Virus record (IMG/VR): IMGVR_UViG_3300042379_000132 | Span: 1-32,366 of that record | DNA from: a virus | Reading direction: 5' to 3' (one strand) | Length of the DNA stretch: 32,366 bases | Part shown: positions 19,354 through 28,438 of the stretch, piece after piece | Numbering within the stretch: the stretch's first letter is position 1 | How the letters are laid out: every line of letters starts with the position of its first letter | The notes under the pieces: generated by a model | Told to the model about the DNA's origin: nothing | The model's input: the letters and a program-made list of their open reading frames with translations, nothing else | Databases searched by the model: none | Program-made: the position numbers and the translations under genes

Positions 19354-20313
19354 TTAGTTAGCTGAGTTAGGAATGTTATAAGTTACGATGTCTGATACAG
19401 AATGGTAATTAACAGCCATACCCGCACGTAATACAAATCTTACATTTTGTGAACCGTCCAATGGGGACATGTCTAAAAGCGCGATTTCATTTGTGTCATT
19501 TAATAAACCGCAACCAAAAAATAAGTTAGAAGTTTCAGCAGCGATAGCAGTGTTAGCAGCCAATCCGTTAGCAACGAAAATTGGAATACCATCGAAAGTT
19601 AAAGCACCACCATTGTACCATTGTGTTCCCTTAGCATCTGTACCAGAGTTAGAAGTAGCAGCTACTGAGAAACCACCCAAAGCTCTAATGTAAGCCTTCA
19701 TAACACCTTGTGGCACGTAGATTTTCAAGTCAGGTGAACCGTACAAAGCAGCAGGGATTGCATCGACAATTTTTCCTAATTCAGCAATTACTGTAGCAGA
19801 TGCAGAAATAGCAGAAGAACCTGCAACCTCGTTAGCAGTTGGTAAAGCAGCATCCGCAGCCAATAATGTAGCGATACCGTCAATTTGCCCAGCAGTTGCG
19901 TTTGCACCTCTCCAAATAGAAACCTCAACAGATGAAGCAACCTTATCAGTGATGTAAGCTAACAAGTAGTCAACAAATGATTTTGCCAAAACTTTGTTTG
20001 CGCTGAATCCCATTTCTTCAGCTTGCCACGTAGCCAAAAAGTCTTTTTTACACAATTGTAAATTAACTTGAAATTGCTCTAAAGTCAAACTTCTTTCAGA
20101 AAGTGTTACAGTAGATGTAGCATCAAAATCACACGTAGCATTCTTTAAAATGTCGTCCGTTCCGATTTTAAACATTGTAGTTTTGTAAGCAATGTTTGGT
20201 ATGATAGTCATACCTCCATTTGCTAATGTGTTACCGCTTAATAAAGCAGCTTTTACCCATAACTTAGAATCCTGTCCAGCGTATGAAGTTGAAATGTTAA
20301 TTGTTGTAGCCAT
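19354..20313 (-). CDS. Major capsid protein, HK97-like
   Basis: A 319-residue protein rich in Ala, Thr and Gly. In the middle it has the features of HK97-fold capsid subunits: SLTLEQFQVNLQLCKKDFLA (spine-helix-like), IWRGANATAGQIDGIATLLA, then an A-domain segment DLKIYVPQGVMKAYIRALGG and FDGIPIFVANGLAANTAIAA, and a C-terminal RFVLRAGMAVNYHSVSDIVT strand. The phrase IPIF-x-x-NGL is typical of the Bacteroidota phage capsid group. It follows the scaffold-like gene by 12 bases and is followed by a terminator. Size is normal for a capsid with a separate scaffold and protease. Confidence 0.85.
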   Translation of the reverse strand: MATTINISTSYAGQDSKLWVKAALLSGNTLANGGMTIIPNIAYKTTMFKIGTDDILKNATCDFDATSTVTLSERSLTLEQFQVNLQLCKKDFLATWQAEEMGFSANKVLAKSFVDYLLAYITDKVASSVEVSIWRGANATAGQIDGIATLLAADAALPTANEVAGSSAISASATVIAELGKIVDAIPAALYGSPDLKIYVPQGVMKAYIRALGGFSVAATSNSGTDAKGTQWYNGGALTFDGIPIFVANGLAANTAIAAETSNLFFGCGLLNDTNEIALLDMSPLDGSQNVRFVLRAGMAVNYHSVSDIVTYNIPNSAN

Positions 20314-20325
20314 TTTTTTATTTGT

Positions 20326-20883
20326 TTATTTGTTATTGTATACTTCTTCTAAAATCTTATCTCTTGTTGATTTACCTGTGTTTGTAGCCAAATCCATATG
20401 TTCAATTGGTTTTGCGTTTTCAGGGTTATACTGAATCGGTTTTGGCTCTTCAGTCAACTCGATTACTTCTGGAGTCATTGCAGCTAACTTAGTTTCAAGC
20501 TCAGCAATCTTTGTTTCCATTTCAGCAAAATGTTGTTCTGTAATTGACACAACTTTTTTAGGTTGTTTCACTTCAACCTCTGGAGTCACATCAGCTTCAA
20601 CTGGCATCTCTTCCTCTTCTGATTCAGCAGGCATTTCTTCGATTGATGCAATCATTCCAACCTCTTCAACGATTAAAACTCTACCGTCTTCAAGTTCATA
20701 ATTACCAACTTCTAAAGGAACAGGTTCACCTTCAGGAACTACAATCATAACACTTGCACCCGGCTCGAATGAATCCGCCTCTATTACCGTGTTACCATCT
20801 ACTAACTTCATCTGCTCTAACTTCACCTCCATTCCTAAGAAGGTCTTGATAGTTTTTAACGCGTCTTTTATTTCTTTAGTCAT
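20326..20883 (-). CDS. Scaffold-like acidic protein
   Basis: A 185-residue very acidic protein. The N-terminal half has beta strands with KLVDGNTVIEADSFEPG; the middle is Glu-rich (MPAESEEEEMPVEADVTPEV), then a coiled-coil segment VSITEQHFAEMETKIAELET. Acidic, coiled-coil proteins directly before the capsid gene are usually scaffolding proteins, removed by the protease during maturation. A protease gene is present at 23850-24416. Identification rests on position and composition. Confidence 0.65.
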   Translation of the reverse strand: MTKEIKDALKTIKTFLGMEVKLEQMKLVDGNTVIEADSFEPGASVMIVVPEGEPVPLEVGNYELEDGRVLIVEEVGMIASIEEMPAESEEEEMPVEADVTPEVEVKQPKKVVSITEQHFAEMETKIAELETKLAAMTPEVIELTEEPKPIQYNPENAKPIEHMDLATNTGKSTRDKILEEVYNNK

Positions 20884-20906
20884 ATCTTTTTTCTTTAATA
20901 ACTTTA

Positions 20907-21068
20907 TTAACCTCTTTCTGTTGTAATTTGCCTTACTTCAATAGTATGGTTTACATTACTAATTGTTTGTTGTTGTGTACTTCCAACCCCTTGAGAGTTA
21001 CCATCGCAACACTCTTTACTATACGTGCCATCTTTACATTGACAGCCTTTTTTTCCTCCTTTTCTCAT
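20907..21068 (-). CDS. Small Cys-rich protein
   Basis: A 53-residue protein with a basic N-terminus MRKGGKKGCQCKDGTYSKEC and CCDG, five Cys within 14 residues. The rest is Gln/Thr-rich. The start overlaps the upstream stop by ATGA. It may be a metal-binding or disulphide-rich particle part; similar small proteins occur near structural genes of Bacteroidota phages. Confidence 0.6.
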   Translation of the reverse strand: MRKGGKKGCQCKDGTYSKECCDGNSQGVGSTQQQTISNVNHTIEVRQITTERG

Positions 21069-21679
21069 AACATTAATATATTACCTATTTCGTTTGTAAA
21101 CTCTTTAAACTCCTTAAAATCAATTTCTGTACACTTATTTTCTTTTACAAAGTCTAAACCAATGTAAGCAACAAAATTTCCTTTTTTAAAATATGGTGCT
21201 ATACATATCGAGTGAATCCCTTGCCTTAATAACGATGCTTTTGTAGTCTGCTCTTTAATGCTATTCACGTCGCAATAATTCATTCTTTCTAACATTATCT
21301 GTTGTAAGAACATCGGGTACAAGCTAACGGGAATATTCTGTAAATTATGTGCTTCCGAGCTAATACCATTATTACACACTTCAAAAGTCATTGATTGATG
21401 GTTACGGTGTGTTCCATCGTAGTACTTAATTGTGTTGTGAAATTGAAATATATAAGCCCTATCAGCATTATATTTTATCATCAACTCGTTAAGCATCTGT
21501 TGAATCAAAACATTATTATTAATGTCTTTTTTCACCTCGTCAACACTTTCAATTTTTTTAACTACTACTTGAGTAACCAATGATTTGTAATAAAAAAGAA
21601 TGAAGGCAAGCAGAATTATGAGTAGCACTATTGTTTTCGTCTTTCTGATTTGCTCTAAAATGTACTTGATTTCATTCAT
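21065..21679 (-). CDS. Membrane-anchored GAF-like domain protein
   Basis: A 204-residue protein. An N-terminal helix at about residues 16-32 (TIVLLIILLAFILFYYKSLV) would anchor it in the membrane. After a helical linker, residues 60-200 resemble a GAF domain: MIKYNADRAYIFQFHNTIKY, a variable middle, LRQGIHSICIAPYFKKGNFV and AYIGLDFVKEN. GAF domains sense small ligands such as cyclic nucleotides. In a phage structural operon this is unusual. Related GAF-like proteins occur in some marine phages. No output domain is attached. Function unknown; a host-signal or superinfection role is conceivable. Confidence 0.7.
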   Translation of the reverse strand: MNEIKYILEQIRKTKTIVLLIILLAFILFYYKSLVTQVVVKKIESVDEVKKDINNNVLIQQMLNELMIKYNADRAYIFQFHNTIKYYDGTHRNHQSMTFEVCNNGISSEAHNLQNIPVSLYPMFLQQIMLERMNYCDVNSIKEQTTKASLLRQGIHSICIAPYFKKGNFVAYIGLDFVKENKCTEIDFKEFKEFTNEIGNILML

Positions 21680-21715
21680 AATTATATAACCTTGATTTAA
21701 GGTCTTTGTTGTAAA

Positions 21716-21865
21716 TTAGATGTAATCGTTTATGATAGTTTCTTGTGCTGTTATTTCTGCTGTTACATCAGCATTTAAAACCTCATTTCCTACTTTGATT
21801 ATATTCAAGTAGCTACTTTCTACATAAGTGTAAGCTCCCCTTACTTCTTGTATTACCTCTATCAT
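21716..21865 (-). CDS. Small acidic protein
   Basis: A 49-residue protein (MIEVIQEVRGAYTYVESSYL...) ending in an Ile/Thr-rich strand region. Its start overlaps the stop of the 342-residue gene (ATGA). No family recognised. Its position among fibre-like genes suggests a virion or assembly part. Confidence 0.55.
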   Translation of the reverse strand: MIEVIQEVRGAYTYVESSYLNIIKVGNEVLNADVTAEITAQETIINDYI

Positions 21866-22890
21866 GATAAACAGTTTAATGTTAATTGTGAAATATCAAA
21901 ACTACAAGCGTTTGAAGACGCTCCCGAAGTTCTAACCGCTTGCATTGTTATCGGTGTAGTATCACTTGGTAAATTCGTAGTGATTGACCCCTCAACTGTT
22001 ACGTTGTTTTCCAATGAAGTAACCTTATAATAAACAGTCATTGAGTTAAAAGGGTTGTAAAGTTCAAACACAAAAAAATCAGTTGCTGCACTTCCTGTCC
22101 TATTTGCAAGAAAACTAGCCCCTAAATCTATTTTTGTAGCCGTACCAGTTGCGTCGTTATGGAATATCTGTAAGTTAGTATCAGAAGCATCCGATCCAAT
22201 ACCAACTATGTTAGTCAAACTTTCTACAGTTACAGTTGACGAAATACCTAATAAAGTTGTTGCCGATGTCATCCCATAGAATTGGCGCGCCCCTGTATTT
22301 AAGGCTGTATCTGAAACACCAAACGCAACACAAAACCTCCAACCCATATCAACAATATTGAATGCACTTGTTGACCTGTAACCACACACACCGTTAGCTG
22401 CAGGAGTTGAAACACCAATTTTTAAACGCGTCTTTTTAGTTTGAATGGAAGTTGTTGTCACCGCCACTGCTGTTGCTGTCCCTTGTAGAGTACCAACCGC
22501 GATATTTTCAGATAAAACCGTTGTTGAATTGTGTTGCGCCCTGTAGCCACGTGCGATTTCTGAACTTGCTACATTCCAATAGCCAGTCGTAACAAGTTTA
22601 GCGTCAATTTGATTTTCGACCGCCTGAGTTGTTGGGTATTTAGTGTTATTGATTGTACTGAAATTCGTAGCCTTGTTTGCTAACACTTCGAAAGCCGCAA
22701 CATCATAAATTATTTCTGAAATCCCACTTAATGTACGCGTGTATATCTTACCGTTAACGGTGTTCATGTAAAACTCACCAATGTATAAATCAGTGCTTAA
22801 CCATGTACCATCTCTATGGTCTGATGTTGCAGGAATAGTTGCAATGCCAGCCCCTTTTTTAATTATAATTCTCTTTGTTATATCGCTCAT
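21862..22890 (-). CDS. Structural protein, fibre or appendage type
   Basis: A 342-residue protein. The N-terminal MSDITKRIIIKKGAGIATIP is followed by KIYTRTLSGISEIIYD, and the rest is Ser/Thr/Ala-rich with many beta strands (TRLKIGVSTPAANGVCGYRS and others). Residues 115-340 could form a jelly-roll domain of the kind seen in receptor-binding tips. It is coupled to the 81-residue gene upstream by ATGA. Host recognition is likely but not shown. Confidence 0.6.
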   Translation of the reverse strand: MSDITKRIIIKKGAGIATIPATSDHRDGTWLSTDLYIGEFYMNTVNGKIYTRTLSGISEIIYDVAAFEVLANKATNFSTINNTKYPTTQAVENQIDAKLVTTGYWNVASSEIARGYRAQHNSTTVLSENIAVGTLQGTATAVAVTTTSIQTKKTRLKIGVSTPAANGVCGYRSTSAFNIVDMGWRFCVAFGVSDTALNTGARQFYGMTSATTLLGISSTVTVESLTNIVGIGSDASDTNLQIFHNDATGTATKIDLGASFLANRTGSAATDFFVFELYNPFNSMTVYYKVTSLENNVTVEGSITTNLPSDTTPITMQAVRTSGASSNACSFDISQLTLNCLS

Positions 22891-23132
22891 AAATTGTATA
22901 TATCTGAATTAATACTCGCACCAACGCCACCTGTTAAACTGTAAACATCTTCATCTGCACCAACGCCCCCAAATAGAACACCGTTATCCTCATCACTTAA
23001 ATTTGTAATTAGTATTTTTTTAGGTATGCCACTATTGAATGGTTGTATAAATAAAGAGTCACTATCCAATGCGGTAGTGACTTCTTTAAATCTTATGAAT
23101 GAAGGTGTTAAATTGCCGTTAAACTCGGTCAT
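22887..23132 (-). CDS. Small structural protein
   Basis: An 81-residue protein (MTEFNGNLTPSFIRFKEVTT...) with a Gly-rich GGVGADEDVYSLTGGVGASI near the end that has an internal GGVGA repeat. It lies between two fibre-like proteins and shares single-base junctions with both. Probably a connector or tip part of the same structure. Confidence 0.55.
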   Translation of the reverse strand: MTEFNGNLTPSFIRFKEVTTALDSDSLFIQPFNSGIPKKILITNLSDEDNGVLFGGVGADEDVYSLTGGVGASINSDIYNL

Positions 23133-23848
23133 TATAAAGCTAAATTACCAAACACATACGCTTCAGTTGCTGAAATAAACAGAATCGTCGCACTTGAATA
23201 TTGACTATTAATCTTAAGTTTGCCGCCGTCACTTCTTAACGTTACACCTGATCCAGCGATTGTAGTTTGACCTGCTCCATATTGTGTAACCAAAACTTGT
23301 TGACCTATTGTAAAAACTCCTGAAGGCACCGTCAAAGTGTTAGCAGTTGCCTTATTCATTTCAATTACTTGACCGTTATCAGTTGCTACAAGTGTGTAAG
23401 AATCTGTTTTGCGTGCTAATGTTAAATCAATTACTTTTTGAACCGTGTAAACAACCCATGCAGAACCACTCCATCTGTAAGTAGTGTTTGAGCTTGTGTT
23501 CACTACTAACGTGCCTGTTACTGCTGTTGCATTTGCAACCACATAGTTCCAAACGAAACCATTCCATTCAGCAACACCGGAAGCTAAAACTAAATAACGG
23601 TCTCCCACCGCAGCGCCACCACCTTCAGCAGGCAACAATGTTTGTACACCCAACACTGTTAAGGCGTAGTCAGTAGCAACCCCCACATCTTTAATTACAC
23701 CATCAGCATGGTATTTTAACTTACCATCAATGTAATGGATAGTTCCGTTTTCTTTTACGATTCCACTTTCGGATGCAAGTACGTCAGGTTGCACCTTCCA
23801 TGTTGCGTTGTTAATCGTTTGCGTGTTGTCAATTATTGTTACTCCCAT
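23132..23848 (-). CDS. Tail fibre-like protein
   Basis: A 238-residue protein. Residues 70-140 look like a DUF2793-type or tail-fibre head (LLPAEGGGAAVGDRYLVLAS, EWNGFVWNYVVANA). The last 100 residues form a beta-helix or knob with DNGQVIEMNKATANTLTVPS, VLVTQYGAGQTTIAGSGVTL and NSQYSSATILFISATEAYVF. This C-terminal type is widespread in phage appendages. Adhesion role by analogy. Confidence 0.65.
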   Translation of the reverse strand: MGVTIIDNTQTINNATWKVQPDVLASESGIVKENGTIHYIDGKLKYHADGVIKDVGVATDYALTVLGVQTLLPAEGGGAAVGDRYLVLASGVAEWNGFVWNYVVANATAVTGTLVVNTSSNTTYRWSGSAWVVYTVQKVIDLTLARKTDSYTLVATDNGQVIEMNKATANTLTVPSGVFTIGQQVLVTQYGAGQTTIAGSGVTLRSDGGKLKINSQYSSATILFISATEAYVFGNLAL

Positions 23849-23849
23849 T

Positions 23850-24416
23850 TTATATTGATTTTAAAAGTTCCTTAATTTCGTTTATTATATCCTCGTGGCT
23901 TTCAGCTTCCAATTGGTCTAACCCATCAAATTTTCCTTCAATACTAAACCCTTTGAATTTACCATCTTTGATTTGTTGCCAAACCTCTTCATTGTAAACT
24001 TTCATCTTAACAACCCACGAGCCTTTAACAGCATTCAAATTGTAAAGGTTAGATTTATCGTGTTTCTCATCTTCAACTATCCAACTTTCGATTAAGCTAA
24101 CACCATCAACATTATGGTCGTGGTCAACTGTTACGTTGTTATTGTAATTCTTTTTAAGATAAAGTTCTTGCACCTTTGCGATTGTTTCCTCACTAAACGA
24201 AATTGTAAACTCTTTGTCTTTAATACGTCTTAAAATCTGTTTGTTAGGTACCAATGCAAGTCCCACAACTTCACGTTTCTCATCGTTGGTAACTTGTAAC
24301 TCAACATCCAATGTGCTTAGAAAAATAAAATCTTCCTCAATAGCGGGCTTGTCGACAAGTGAAATCGCGAAACACCCTTGTTCATCATCTTTAATTGTTA
24401 GCTCTATATTCTGCAT
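23850..24416 (-). CDS. XkdF-type phage maturation protease
   Basis: A 188-residue protein that matches the XkdF / Peptidase S78-like family. The order of motifs is EKREVVGLALVPNKQILRRI, then NNNVTVDHDHNVDGVSLIES with the catalytic His, and WVVKMKVYNEEVWQQIKDGK followed by FKGFSIEGKF with the catalytic Ser. Such proteases process scaffold and capsid proteins during prohead maturation. It is not next to the capsid gene here but separated by the fibre-like genes. The N-terminal strands up to residue 40 carry an acidic part. The gene begins 21 bases after the tape measure stop. Confidence 0.8.
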   Translation of the reverse strand: MQNIELTIKDDEQGCFAISLVDKPAIEEDFIFLSTLDVELQVTNDEKREVVGLALVPNKQILRRIKDKEFTISFSEETIAKVQELYLKKNYNNNVTVDHDHNVDGVSLIESWIVEDEKHDKSNLYNLNAVKGSWVVKMKVYNEEVWQQIKDGKFKGFSIEGKFDGLDQLEAESHEDIINEIKELLKSI

Positions 24417-24437
24417 ACTTTTATAACTTAATTTATA

Positions 24438-26075
24438 TTAAAATGTTGCATTTCTTACTCTATTACGGTCTAAGGCTTGCGCTGTTGACACTTCTCCACT
24501 TACTACATACGCTTTAATAGGTTGTTGTTGCAACGCTCCTAACTGCATTTGTGGTTGCGCTTGTATAATATCAAAGGAAGGAGTACGTGGTGCTGTTGGT
24601 GTACTTGTTGCTGTATCTCCACCACCGCCACTGCTCTGAAATTGTGTGTTAGCTATCTTTGCTATGTTCAAAGCTCCTAATGTTCCAACTAAACCTGCCT
24701 GTATAATTTGCGCACCGGGAAATAAAGGCACTTGAGTTAATGCGGCTGTAACACCTTGAGCAGTGTTAACAATAGCTTGACCTAAACTTGCTGCCTTGTT
24801 TAATTGAAATGCTTTACGTTGGTCTGCTTCGTTACCTTGAGCGAATAAGTCAGCAACACTCCTAATGACATCAAAAGACATTGCTGTTAATTCTTGTTTC
24901 TTTCTGTTTTTATCTTCTTCTAATTTTAACTCAGCTTCGTTATGTGCTTCAATCTGTTTTACTTTTTCTTCATTGATAACATTTTGCGCTTCCATCAATT
25001 TACGAGCGTCTCGAATAGCTTTCTTTGTAGGGTCTTCTAATTCTTTTTTCTTTAACGTATTTTTTTCGGCTTCTTCAAGCATCTTTGCTTGATTTTCATA
25101 GAAATCTTTTTCAGCTTGTAACTGTTTTTGGGTTGCGTTTTTTCTTTTTTCGTTTGCGTCTTCTATTCTTTCTTGTTGGTTTTCTCTTAATTGTCTATTG
25201 TAAGAAGCATCTAAAGACTTAGACTCAGCATATAAATTTTTTAAATTCTCTTGAGCTTCTTTTCTTTTTTGTCTTTCAGCAGAATTATTACTTGTAAACG
25301 TATTAAAAAGAACATTTTGGTCAAATATTCGTTTATTAATTATTTCCTTCTCTTTTTTGTAAACTTCTTGCTCACTTGCACCTCTTGCCCTTAATAATTG
25401 TAATTCTCTTTCTTTATCATTTAAACCTCCTTTTGATGCGTTACGTTCCTTTTGTCTTGCATCAGCAACTTTACCTAATTCTTCAGCATATTTTTTATTC
25501 TCTTCATTTAAACGTTTTTGTTTTTGAATATTATCTTCTATCTCATCGTTGTACTTATCCATTAAATAAATAGCAGTACCAATTGCAGCAATAACTAAAC
25601 CAATACCAGTAGCCATTAACGCTCCTTTTAAAGTAGCAAATGCTGTTACAACTTGATTTTTAACAACTGAAGCTAAAGCTATCATTGAATCTTTTAAGCC
25701 TCCTAAAGACTGCAACCCCTCTGCTAAAGCCATTGCGCTTTGAACTTTCAATAATTGAGCTTCAACTTCTTTGCTTTCAACACCAATTAAACCCAAAGCT
25801 CCTTGATAAGCAGCGAACCCACTCGCAACACCTCCCAAAGATGAAGATAATGCTTTGAATTTCGCATCAGGGTTAAAGGCATCCGTTAAGGCTTTCGCAT
25901 CTTCAATTTGATCTTTTAGTTCCGCTGCTCTTTTCGCTGCATTTGCCGCTTCTTTAGATGTCACACCGAACTGCTCCGATAACTTCGCTACTTCCGCCTG
26001 TGCTTCCCTAAGCTGTGATTTTAGTGAACCTAAATTATTCTTTACCTCTAATTCAATTATTTTCTTTTCTGCCAT
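24438..26075 (-). CDS. Tape measure protein (short)
   Basis: A 545-residue protein that fits a tape measure: a long coiled-coil N-terminus (LREAQAEVAKLSEQFGVTSK, KRAAELKDQIEDAKAL), a Gly/Ala-rich part with a hydrophobic segment at about residues 145-170 (LMATGIGLVIAAIGTAIYLM), a Lys/Glu-rich helix of about 200 residues, and a second hydrophobic region (LVGTLGALNIAKIANTQF). The length is short for the class and suggests a tail under about 100 nm if the usual 0.15 nm per residue holds. The tail chaperone frameshift pair lies well upstream. Confidence 0.85.
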   Translation of the reverse strand: MAEKKIIELEVKNNLGSLKSQLREAQAEVAKLSEQFGVTSKEAANAAKRAAELKDQIEDAKALTDAFNPDAKFKALSSSLGGVASGFAAYQGALGLIGVESKEVEAQLLKVQSAMALAEGLQSLGGLKDSMIALASVVKNQVVTAFATLKGALMATGIGLVIAAIGTAIYLMDKYNDEIEDNIQKQKRLNEENKKYAEELGKVADARQKERNASKGGLNDKERELQLLRARGASEQEVYKKEKEIINKRIFDQNVLFNTFTSNNSAERQKRKEAQENLKNLYAESKSLDASYNRQLRENQQERIEDANEKRKNATQKQLQAEKDFYENQAKMLEEAEKNTLKKKELEDPTKKAIRDARKLMEAQNVINEEKVKQIEAHNEAELKLEEDKNRKKQELTAMSFDVIRSVADLFAQGNEADQRKAFQLNKAASLGQAIVNTAQGVTAALTQVPLFPGAQIIQAGLVGTLGALNIAKIANTQFQSSGGGGDTATSTPTAPRTPSFDIIQAQPQMQLGALQQQPIKAYVVSGEVSTAQALDRNRVRNATF

Positions 26076-26229
26076 TTGTAGCTTGTTTTAAGTATAACTC
26101 CCTTTTAGCTTGTTTGTAGCTTTCACGAATAGAATTAGTAAGTTTATATTTCCCTTTAGCGATATCGATAATTTCGCTTTGTCCATAGAAATCGTTTGAC
26201 TTCAATAGTTGTATAATTGTATTAAGCAT
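26053..26229 (-). CDS. Small helical protein before the tape measure
   Basis: A 58-residue protein beginning MLNTIIQLLKSNDFYGQSEI with a basic C-terminus. The frame opens at 26262, but the ATG at 26229 follows the same overlap style as its neighbours (8 bases with the gene before it). Overlaps the tape measure start by 23 bases. May be a small tail assembly factor. Confidence 0.6.
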   Translation of the reverse strand: MLNTIIQLLKSNDFYGQSEIIDIAKGKYKLTNSIRESYKQAKRELYLKQATNGRKENN

Positions 26230-28438
26230 CTTGGTAAATTGTTGTGTATGGTATACCGTCACGTGTTAACGATGTCGCAACGGGTACACCAGACGTGTTG
26301 GTTGGTAAAGTAACCGATATTAATTGTTCTGCTGTATAAGTTGTGCAAGTAGCACCCACGCATATCTCTGTAGACGTTTGACCATTCTCGATAAATACAG
26401 GCACTTCAACTGTTGTTGTTGCGGCTTGTTGAATAGGTAAATTAACATTCGCGACCGCTCTAAAATCATTGATTAAAGACAAATCAACTTCACCGCTTGT
26501 TAAGTTTACTTTCATCTCATTAATTATATATCGTTTGTCACGTATAATTAACCTATCGTTTAGCTTTAAACTTGTAAGCAATGAAATTGGAAATAATGCT
26601 TTAACGTTGGTTAATCTGTTTTTAGGGTTGTATAGGTTTTGCAAGTAACCTGCATAATACTGAGAATATAAAGAGTTGTTAATTGTCACACCATTAAACG
26701 CACTAGCTTCAGGATAAAAATGATTTGAAAATATATCATTGTTATATGTTATCTGATTACATAACGGTCTGTATGCTGTTAACAATGTTGTTGTACTATC
26801 ATTGTTGAAATAAAAAGAAGTAGTTTGATACGTGCTTAAATAAAGCAAAATTGGTTTATTGTCGTAACTTTCTACAGATGTTTCTTCATTTAATATAAAC
26901 GCTCTTGCAGGTTCGTCAACATTTGATGTTGTTTCTTTTACAAATCTTATATTTTCAAATGGTAAATTAATTGTATATTCTCCACCGTCATAATTTGAAT
27001 TTAACTCTTTGTAGTTTCCAAATTCACGTGTTGCGTTTGTAGCTTCATTAAAGTATTGTTTGTTTAAATAACTTTCTGACTTCTCATAATCAAATGAAAT
27101 CTCTTTGTAAAGTTTATGTCTTTCAATTGTAATTTCATCCGTGTCAACATATTCTGTAATATCTACAACAGCCCCTTTTGTATACCAATCATCTAAAGGT
27201 TCTACTTGAAAGTTATCCACTGATGTAGCGTAACAAGTAAGATTAAACATTTTAAATATTCCACTAACAAAGTCACTAATCTTCATGTTAGGCGCATACA
27301 CCGACGGGTCAATTGTAGCAGATGCAAATACTTTACTTAAACATCTAAATTGTGCTATTTTTAAACTTCCAAACACATTGCCCGCATTTATTTTTTCAAA
27401 TTCAATTCTCATTCCTATAGATGAAACAGTACATGGAACTGATGCTCTAACTTTTAAACTTAAAGTATTTGAACCTGTTAATAATGTCCTTGGCATTATT
27501 TGTTGGCTTGTTGTTTTTAGTTCTTGAGTTTTATATAAATTTCCATTTAAATAAATGTCTAAATATATTTTTGCTGTTGCTACAGTCGGGGTGGTTGTAC
27601 TTGCTAAAATTCTAACATTTGTAGTATCTGTTAAGTTTACAGTGTCTGTGGTTGTATTTATTCTGCTATCATCATTTTGAATTACATCATCAATAGTAAA
27701 TTGAGATGTTTCTGTTAATGCTTCAAAAGTTTTAGTATTTTTTAACCATAAGAATAAATCTGTAAATAATTTTTGATTAAAGAAATTAGAATTAAATGTT
27801 ACATTATATTTTGTTTCAATAGCATCAAAAATGCGAGCTACTTTTAAAGCAGGGAACAATTCATTGTACCTTACTGCTCCTGCACTTGTATTAATGTCTG
27901 TACTTGTTGCATCTCCATAACTCCATATCCTGTTTGATGAAATTAAAGGAAATTCTAAATCGTTTGAAACCGTGTTTATAATTCTACCTTGTACATTTGA
28001 ACCGCTATAATTCATTCCGTACGAACTCAAATCTAAATCCTTTAGAGTGTCATCCCCAAACTTATCCTTTAAGCTCGTTAAATCTCCGTAAAACGTTATA
28101 GAATAGCTTTCAACTCTGCCTTTAACTACGTTGGAACTTTCAATTGATATTTTCCCACTCCTAAATGGTATCGTACCTATCTCTATAAATCCGTTGCGCT
28201 TAATGTTAGGATTGTCGTTTGCATTTACATCTGTTTGGTAAAAGTGTTCGAATAGTCTATTATTCCGTGGTGATGCAGGAATCGTAAACGACTGCGTAAA
28301 GTCAGTGTAAACCTTCGCAAGGTCTTGAACGTTTTGAATCGAACTATTAATCTGAATTTCTTCATCGTTAAACAACTCTAACTTTTCATAGTTGCCTGAA
28401 TCTGCTATCACTTCTATGTATACGTCTACCTTCCTCAT
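26222..28438 (-). CDS. Large tail protein, baseplate or tip type
   Basis: A 738-residue protein. The N-terminus, MRKVDVYIEVIADSGNYEKL and then SIQNVQDLAKVYTDFTQSFT, is of a kind found in many Bacteroidota phages in the gene before the tape measure. The middle has many beta strands and the part around residues 390-520 includes KMFNLTCYATSVDNFQVEPL and TDEITIERHKLYKEISFDYE. Likely a distal tail or tail-tip component. No enzymatic motif seen. Confidence 0.65.
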   Translation of the reverse strand: MRKVDVYIEVIADSGNYEKLELFNDEEIQINSSIQNVQDLAKVYTDFTQSFTIPASPRNNRLFEHFYQTDVNANDNPNIKRNGFIEIGTIPFRSGKISIESSNVVKGRVESYSITFYGDLTSLKDKFGDDTLKDLDLSSYGMNYSGSNVQGRIINTVSNDLEFPLISSNRIWSYGDATSTDINTSAGAVRYNELFPALKVARIFDAIETKYNVTFNSNFFNQKLFTDLFLWLKNTKTFEALTETSQFTIDDVIQNDDSRINTTTDTVNLTDTTNVRILASTTTPTVATAKIYLDIYLNGNLYKTQELKTTSQQIMPRTLLTGSNTLSLKVRASVPCTVSSIGMRIEFEKINAGNVFGSLKIAQFRCLSKVFASATIDPSVYAPNMKISDFVSGIFKMFNLTCYATSVDNFQVEPLDDWYTKGAVVDITEYVDTDEITIERHKLYKEISFDYEKSESYLNKQYFNEATNATREFGNYKELNSNYDGGEYTINLPFENIRFVKETTSNVDEPARAFILNEETSVESYDNKPILLYLSTYQTTSFYFNNDSTTTLLTAYRPLCNQITYNNDIFSNHFYPEASAFNGVTINNSLYSQYYAGYLQNLYNPKNRLTNVKALFPISLLTSLKLNDRLIIRDKRYIINEMKVNLTSGEVDLSLINDFRAVANVNLPIQQAATTTVEVPVFIENGQTSTEICVGATCTTYTAEQLISVTLPTNTSGVPVATSLTRDGIPYTTIYQDA

